From the NCBI GenBank assembly GCA_902827055.1, contig CADEHD010000159.1:1-5353 (forward strand): DNA of 5,353 bases, given 5' to 3'. This stretch comes from an uncultured Chloroflexota bacterium. Its GTDB lineage: Bacteria; Chloroflexota; Dehalococcoidia; UBA2979. This document shows, in pieces, positions 1 to 5,353 of the stretch. The position numbers were made by a program, and so were the translations under genes. The notes under the pieces were generated by a model that searched no databases, was not told the origin of the DNA, and saw only the letters and a list, made by a program, of their open reading frames with translations. Each line of letters starts with the position of its first letter. Position 1 is the first letter of the stretch.

Positions 1-41
1 CCGCGTCAGGGGCACCAGCTCGGCAGTGGCGAAGAGAATCT

Positions 42-45
<4 letters not shown>
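1..45 (-). CDS. glgA: Glycogen synthase GlgA, first 15 residues (partial)
   Basis: Read on the minus strand from a GTG at 45-43, the edge sequence encodes MKILFATAELVPLTR and stays open to base 1. This is the typical N-terminus of GT5 bacterial glycogen (starch) synthases, which begin with a short beta strand followed by a (S/A)E-x-x-PL motif and then a (K/R)-x-GGL ADP-glucose-binding loop. The loop would fall just outside the window. The enzyme extends alpha-1,4-glucan chains from ADP-glucose in the cytoplasm. The start is supported by a GGAGG four bases upstream and by a GTGA overlap with the glgX stop, which indicates translational coupling. Aligned without gaps to E. coli GlgA, residue 15 is Arg where E. 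coli has Lys15. About 460 or more residues of a usual GlgA are missing. The identification rests on only 15 residues plus context, but the match and neighbours make it likely. Confidence 0.85.
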
Positions 46-2153
<2,108 letters not shown>

Positions 2154-2165
2154 CGGCGGCTCACT

Positions 2166-2177
2166 CGAGCGCGCTCG
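2166..2177. repeat. 12-bp perfect palindrome before glgX
   Basis: CGAGCGCGCTCG is perfectly self-complementary and lies 12 bases upstream of the glgX ATG, next to the weak Shine-Dalgarno-like GAGTGAG. It could be an operator half-site pair or a small structure affecting glgX initiation. Such palindromes also arise by chance in GC-rich DNA. Confidence 0.35.
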
Positions 2178-2292
2178 CTGCACGCGGACCGGTGAGGACG
2201 ACCGTCGGCCGTGCGAGGCGCATCGGGCATCCTCTCCGCGTGGCGCCGTGCCGAGCGCTGAGCGACAGCTCGTGGACTACTCGGCGGCGGAT

Positions 2293-2313
2293 CCCTGCGA
2301 CGGCGCCGCAGGG
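2293..2313. repeat. Inverted repeat, 7-bp arms, 7-bp spacer
   Basis: CCCTGCG at 2293-2299 and CGCAGGG at 2307-2313 are exact reverse complements separated by seven bases. The element is about 140 bases upstream of the glgX ATG and, if the promoter candidate at 2331-2359 is right, would lie in the glgX leader transcript. It could be an operator dyad or an RNA hairpin. Confidence 0.4.
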
Positions 2314-2330
2314 GGATATGTCTGGAACCC

Positions 2331-2359
2331 ACTGTCCGTCGCACGGCCCTCCGGGTCAA
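2331..2359 (-). promoter_or_regulatory. Candidate glgX promoter
   Basis: On the minus strand TTGACC (2359-2354) matches five of six bases of the housekeeping -35 box. After 17 bases it is followed by GACAGT (2336-2331), a weak -10 that keeps the A at position 2 and T at position 6. Transcription would start near 2324 and give a leader of about 170 bases to the glgX ATG. The spacing and -35 are good but the -10 is poor, so this is tentative. Confidence 0.25.
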
Positions 2360-2375
2360 TCGGCGTTCCCCGGAG
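2349..2375. repeat. Inverted repeat, 7-bp arms, 13-bp spacer
   Basis: CTCCGGG at 2349-2355 and CCCGGAG at 2369-2375 are exact reverse complements. The 13-base spacer contains most of the TTGACC proposed as the glgX -35 box. A protein bound to the dyad would therefore cover that box, making this a candidate operator. It shares no obvious sequence with the dyad at 2293-2313. Confidence 0.35.
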
Positions 2376-2496
2376 CGCCCCTTCAGCACGCCCAATACAA
2401 GACGTAACGACGCACTCACAGGCCCCCCACGTGGTCGCACGAGTTCGCGCGGTGCCCACGATCCACGGCCAGGCAGTACCGTCTGCTTACGGCACG

Positions 2497-2511
2497 GCGG
2501 ACCCGGTCCGC
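2497..2511. repeat. Near-palindrome in the glgC leader
   Basis: GCGGACC and GGTCCGC are exact reverse complements around a single central C, which as RNA would form a six-pair stem with a three-base CCG loop. It ends 14 bases before the glgC ribosome binding site. It could be an operator for glgC or a small leader hairpin. Confidence 0.4.
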
Positions 2512-2525
2512 GTTGGTCCTCCTGC

Positions 2526-2531
2526 GAGGAG
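2526..2531 (+). promoter_or_regulatory. Ribosome binding site of glgC
   Basis: GAGGAG lies six bases before the GTG at 2538 and is a strong Shine-Dalgarno match at ideal spacing. It fixes the GTG as the glgC start in preference to the in-frame ATG at 2580, which would remove most of the strand leading into the nucleotide-binding loop. Confidence 0.8.
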
Positions 2532-2537
2532 CAGAAC

Positions 2538-3794
2538 GTGAACGAGTACCCGGACGGCGGAGGTCCCAGCACGCTGGCGATGGTGCTCGCGGGCGGGGAG
2601 GGACGGCGGCTGCATCCCCTGACCGTCGACCGCGCGAAGCCCGCGGTGCCCTTCGGTGGGCACTACCGCCTCATCGATTTCGCCCTGTCGAACCTGGTCA
2701 ACGGCGGCTTTCGCCGCATCGTGGTGCTCACGCAGTACAAGAGCCACAGCCTCGGGCTGCACATCTCGCTGACCTGGCGGCTGTCGCCGTTCCTCGGGAA
2801 CTTCGTGACGGCGGTGCCCGCGCAGATGCGCCAGGGACCTCGCTGGTTCCTCGGGTCTGCGGACGCGATCTTCCAGAACCTGAACCTCATCGACGACTAC
2901 CGCCCCGAGTACGTCCTCGTGTTCGGCGCCGATCACATCTATCGCATGGACCCACGCCAGATGCTGCGACAGCACATCGAGACTGGCGCCGCGGTCACCA
3001 TCGCGGCCATTCGGGTCCCCCGCTCGCAAGCCAGCGCCTTCGGCGTCATCGAGACCGGCACGACGACGAAGATCGCCTCCTTCCGCGAGAAGCCCGACGA
3101 CCCTGCGGCGCTGGTCGACTCCCCAGACGAGTCGTTCGTCTCGATGGGCAACTATGTGTTCTCCACCGAGGCGTTGCTGACGCTCCTCCACGAGGACTCA
3201 CGCGACGAGACGTCGAAGCACGACATCGGCGGCGACCTCGTGCCGCGGCTCGTCGCGGCGGGCGAGGCGCACGCGTACGACTTCTCGCGGAACATCGTGC
3301 CGGGCGAGGTGCCGGGGCCCAGCCGCTACTGGCGCGACGTCGGGACCGTGGACGCCTACTACGACGCGCACATGGACCTCGTGTCGCCACTGCCAGCGTT
3401 CGACCTCTACAACGAGTCCTGGCCCGTGCACACGTGGTTCCCGGCCGCCCCGGCCGCAAAAGTGGGGCGTGATCCCGAGGTCGGTCCGTCGAGCGTGAAC
3501 GACTCGCTCCTGTGTGCCGGCGTGATCGTGTCGGGCGCGCACGTGCAGGGTTCGGTGCTCTCGCCGGGCGTCGTGATCGAGCCCGGCGCCAGCGTGGTCG
3601 GGTCGGTGCTGCTCGAGGGCGTCCGGGTCAGCGCGGGTGCCCGCCTCCAGCGCGCGATCATCGACAAGAACGTCCTCGTGCCACGCGGCGCCGAGGTGGG
3701 GTTCGATCACGCGGCCGATGCCGCGCGCGGCCTCTCGATCTCGCCCGCGGGGATCGTGGTGGCTCGGAAGAAGTACCGCTTCGAGGTCGGGTAG
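2538..3794 (+). CDS. glgC: Glucose-1-phosphate adenylyltransferase GlgC
   Basis: GlgC makes ADP-glucose and pyrophosphate from glucose-1-phosphate and ATP, the committed and usually allosterically controlled step of glycogen synthesis. The 418 residues match the family length. The N-terminal nucleotidyltransferase domain has the nucleotide loop LAGGEGRRLHPLT (17-29), the RAKPAVPFGG segment (32-41) that in E. coli contributes to the activator/ATP site, GSADAI (106-111), catalytic Asp132 in GADHIYRMD, and the sugar-phosphate-binding Lys185 in FREKP. SMGNYVF (202-208) and YWRDVGT (264-270) are further hallmarks. From about residue 320 hexapeptide-type repeats form the left-handed beta helix, ending with IIDKNVLVPRGAEVG. 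Sequence resemblance is to actinobacterial GlgC. E. coli His46 of the activator region aligns with Pro38, so allosteric effectors may differ; this is inference. The GTG start is supported by a good ribosome binding site. The gene is divergent from glgX, converges with glgP and appears monocistronic. Confidence 0.98.
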   Translation: MNEYPDGGGPSTLAMVLAGGEGRRLHPLTVDRAKPAVPFGGHYRLIDFALSNLVNGGFRRIVVLTQYKSHSLGLHISLTWRLSPFLGNFVTAVPAQMRQGPRWFLGSADAIFQNLNLIDDYRPEYVLVFGADHIYRMDPRQMLRQHIETGAAVTIAAIRVPRSQASAFGVIETGTTTKIASFREKPDDPAALVDSPDESFVSMGNYVFSTEALLTLLHEDSRDETSKHDIGGDLVPRLVAAGEAHAYDFSRNIVPGEVPGPSRYWRDVGTVDAYYDAHMDLVSPLPAFDLYNESWPVHTWFPAAPAAKVGRDPEVGPSSVNDSLLCAGVIVSGAHVQGSVLSPGVVIEPGASVVGSVLLEGVRVSAGARLQRAIIDKNVLVPRGAEVGFDHAADAARGLSISPAGIVVARKKYRFEVG

Positions 3795-3813
3795 GCGCCC
3801 GCCGAGGGGCGCC
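3794..3813. terminator. Likely bidirectional terminator between glgC and glgP
   Basis: GGCGCCC at 3794-3800 and GGGCGCC at 3807-3813 pair perfectly around a six-base GCCGAG loop, giving a very GC-rich 7-bp stem. It starts at the last base of the glgC stop codon and sits in the 30-base gap between the converging stops, where it can serve transcripts from both sides. No T-run follows on either strand, as is common for hairpin terminators in high-GC bacteria. A competing small fold (GCCC-T-GGGC, 3811-3819) overlaps its right edge. Confidence 0.55.
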
Positions 3814-3824
3814 CTGGGCCAGCG

Positions 3825-5353
3825 CTAGACGGGAGCGCGCGCCAGGTCGTAGTAGGCGTCCGCGTACTCGCGCACCATCCGCGAGGCGGTCAGGAACGCC
3901 CCCAGGCTGCCCCACGCATCGCGCATCCGTGCGAGCCACGCATCCGAGGTGCCACCTCGGCCGTCGGCGTAGAAGAGCGGAATCACCTCGTGCTCGAGGA
4001 TGTCGAGCAGCGATGCCGCCTCGAGCTGGTTGCGCAGGCCCGGATCGCCTACCTCTGCCGAGGGGATCGCCCAGCCGTTGCGCCCGTCGAACGCCTCGTC
4101 CCACCAGCCGTCCATCGTCGAGAGGTTCAGCGAGCCGTTGAGGGCGGCCTTCATCCCGCTCGTGCCGCACGCCTCGTGGGGACGAAGCGGGTTGTTTAGC
4201 CAGACGTCGGCCCCGGCGACCAGCATCCGCGCGACGGCCATGTCGTAGTCCGGGATGAAGACCACGCGACCGTGGCTCGCCGGATCGTGCGCGAATTCGA
4301 GCAGGTCGCGCAGCAGGGCCTTGCCTTCACCGTCGTCCGGGTGCGCCTTCCCCGCCAGTATGAACTGGATGGGGAGGTCTGCGTTCGCGAGCAGCGCCTC
4401 GATACGGGGGCGGTCGTGCAGGAACAGCGTCGCGCGCTTGTACGGCGCGAACCGGCGCGCGAACCCGATCGTCAGCGCCGCCGGGTCGAGGTTGGCGGCT
4501 GGCGCTTGCCGTCGCGCGAACGCGAGGAGCGCGCCTCGCGCCGCGATGCGCTCGGAGCGCAGCGCCTCCGCCGGGATGGCCTCGATGCCCGCCCATGCCG
4601 AGGCGTCGCCGGTCGCCCAGCGCGGCCCCAGCGCCTCATCGAACCGCTCCTGGAGTTCGCGGCGCACCCAGCTGCGGGCGTGTACGCCGTTGGTCACCGC
4701 GAAGATGCGGTCGCCGCCCTCGATGCCCGCGAACAGATCGCGACTCACGCCACCGTGCAGCTGCGACACGCCGTTCGCCCGGCCAGTGAGCCGCAGACAG
4801 AACGCCGCGAGGTTGAACACCCCCGGCGGGTCGGAAGGCATCCGGCCCAGCGCCAGCAGCTCAGCCTCCGGGATCCGATGACGCCGCGCCCATGACCCGA
4901 GGTAGCGATGCACCAGGTCGTCGTCGAAGCGATCGATGCCGGCCGGTACGGGAGTGTGCGTCGTGAAATTGGCGCGCTCGCGCACGTGCTCGATGGCCTC
5001 CGCCAACGAGTCGCCGTGTGCCAGTGCGTCGTGCAGCAGCTCGAGGAGGAGGAACCCCGAGTGCCCTTCGTTCAGGTGGTAGGCGTCGGGGTAGATCCCC
5101 AGCGCCTGCAGCGCGCGCACCCCGCCCACGCCCAGCACGACCTCCTGGTCGAGGCGGTGCTCGCGGTCTCCGTGGTAGAGGCGGTCCGTGACCCCGCGCA
5201 GCTCCGGCGCGTTCTCGGGCAGGTGTGTGTCGAGGAGGTAGAGCGGCACCGTGCCCACGTCGACGCGCCACGCGGCCACCAGCACCGCGTGCCCGTCGAG
5301 CTGGACACGAACGCGGACGCCAGTGTCGCGCACGCCGGCGAACTGGGGCGTCG
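3825..5353 (-). CDS. glgP: Alpha-glucan (glycogen) phosphorylase GlgP, C-terminal part
   Basis: This GT35 enzyme releases glucose-1-phosphate from non-reducing ends of alpha-1,4-glucan using phosphate and pyridoxal phosphate. The frame is open to the right edge; the visible 508 residues begin TPQFAGVRDTG. The GTG at 5333 is an internal codon, because conserved-looking sequence continues upstream of it. Visible family motifs are HLNEGH (5078-5061), TTHTPVPAG (4964-4938), TNGVH (4694-4680), FARRFAPYKR (4463-4434) and GTSGMKAALNG (4166-4134). The Lys of the last motif, codon 4151-4149, aligns with the cofactor-binding lysine (Lys680 of rabbit muscle phosphorylase). These variants, together with LNLSTMDGWWDE, place it in the short bacterial alpha-glucan phosphorylase branch (Mycobacterium GlgP, Thermotoga AgpA type) rather than the E. 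coli GlgP/MalP branch. Such proteins are about 850 residues, so roughly 340 N-terminal residues should be missing. One CTA leucine codon (4199-4197) is unusual for such GC-rich coding sequence. It converges with glgC; its promoter is outside the window. Confidence 0.95.
   Translation of the reverse strand, partial: TPQFAGVRDTGVRVRVQLDGHAVLVAAWRVDVGTVPLYLLDTHLPENAPELRGVTDRLYHGDREHRLDQEVVLGVGGVRALQALGIYPDAYHLNEGHSGFLLLELLHDALAHGDSLAEAIEHVRERANFTTHTPVPAGIDRFDDDLVHRYLGSWARRHRIPEAELLALGRMPSDPPGVFNLAAFCLRLTGRANGVSQLHGGVSRDLFAGIEGGDRIFAVTNGVHARSWVRRELQERFDEALGPRWATGDASAWAGIEAIPAEALRSERIAARGALLAFARRQAPAANLDPAALTIGFARRFAPYKRATLFLHDRPRIEALLANADLPIQFILAGKAHPDDGEGKALLRDLLEFAHDPASHGRVVFIPDYDMAVARMLVAGADVWLNNPLRPHEACGTSGMKAALNGSLNLSTMDGWWDEAFDGRNGWAIPSAEVGDPGLRNQLEAASLLDILEHEVIPLFYADGRGGTSDAWLARMRDAWGSLGAFLTASRMVREYADAYYDLARAPV

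Larger units (their letters stand above)
2154..2537. other. Divergent glgX/glgC intergenic control region
   Basis: About 384 bases separate the starts of glgX (leftward) and glgC (rightward). No reading frame here looks like protein: short frames on both strands give compositionally odd Arg/Pro/Ala-rich translations with no recognisable motif or convincing ribosome binding site. The region should carry both promoters. It holds several inverted repeats, listed separately. For glgC I found only poor plus-strand promoter hexamers. One is TACCGT at 2477-2482, which fits the TAnnnT form of actinobacterial -10 boxes but lacks a good -35. Another is TACAAG at 2396-2401, also without a -35. The octamer GTCGCACG occurs twice in direct orientation (near 2339 and 2434), which may be chance. 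No riboswitch or tRNA-like fold was recognised. Confidence 0.7.

Noticed and set aside
2277..2459. 60-codon minus-strand frame in the intergenic region upstream of glgX
   Set aside because: No convincing ribosome binding site or recognisable motif, composition is unlike a protein, and it overlaps inverted repeats and promoter candidates. A leader peptide cannot be fully excluded.
2513..3472. Plus-strand frame of 319 codons overlapping glgC
   Set aside because: It is an Arg/Pro-rich out-of-frame shadow of glgC, whose own frame contains all family motifs and a good ribosome binding site.
4255..4895. Plus-strand frames of about 208 codons opposite glgP
   Set aside because: Antisense to conserved phosphorylase motifs, Arg/Ser/Ala-rich, with no domain signature.
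5331..5333. GTG as a possible start of glgP
   Set aside because: The frame remains open and family-like upstream to the edge, and a start here would delete the N-terminal region that GT35 phosphorylases require.

Overview
The window is a compact glycogen (alpha-1,4-glucan) metabolism cluster from a high-GC bacterium. Four protein-coding genes are supported and almost no sequence is unexplained. From left to right: the first 15 codons of glycogen synthase glgA (minus strand, running off the left edge), the glycogen debranching enzyme glgX (minus), the ADP-glucose pyrophosphorylase glgC (plus), and the C-terminal part of an alpha-glucan phosphorylase glgP (minus, running off the right edge).

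Organism: the GC-rich sequence, strong G/C preference at third codon positions, GTG starts and actinobacterial-looking GlgC, GlgX and GlgP motifs suggest an actinobacterium, perhaps a deep-branching or environmental lineage. This is inference from remembered family sequences. Other high-GC phyla (Chloroflexota, Gemmatimonadota) cannot be excluded without a search.

Layout: glgX and glgA are a coupled pair whose stop and start overlap in a GTGA. glgX and glgC are divergent, separated by a non-coding region of about 384 bp that should hold both promoters and contains several inverted repeats. glgC and glgP converge across 30 bp containing a perfect 7-bp-stem hairpin, a likely two-way terminator. 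glgC is thus the only plus-strand gene, flanked by minus-strand genes.

How the genes work together: GlgC makes ADP-glucose from glucose-1-phosphate and ATP. GlgA transfers the glucose to a growing alpha-1,4 chain. GlgP shortens outer chains by phosphorolysis, releasing glucose-1-phosphate, and GlgX hydrolyses the alpha-1,6 stubs that remain. The branching enzyme GlgB needed for a full cycle is not in the window. I see no sign of a new biological system. The points worth a second look are the glgA start at the left edge, an Arg at the position of E. coli GlgA Lys15, and the dyads of the divergent control region. No tRNA, rRNA, CRISPR array or mobile element was seen.
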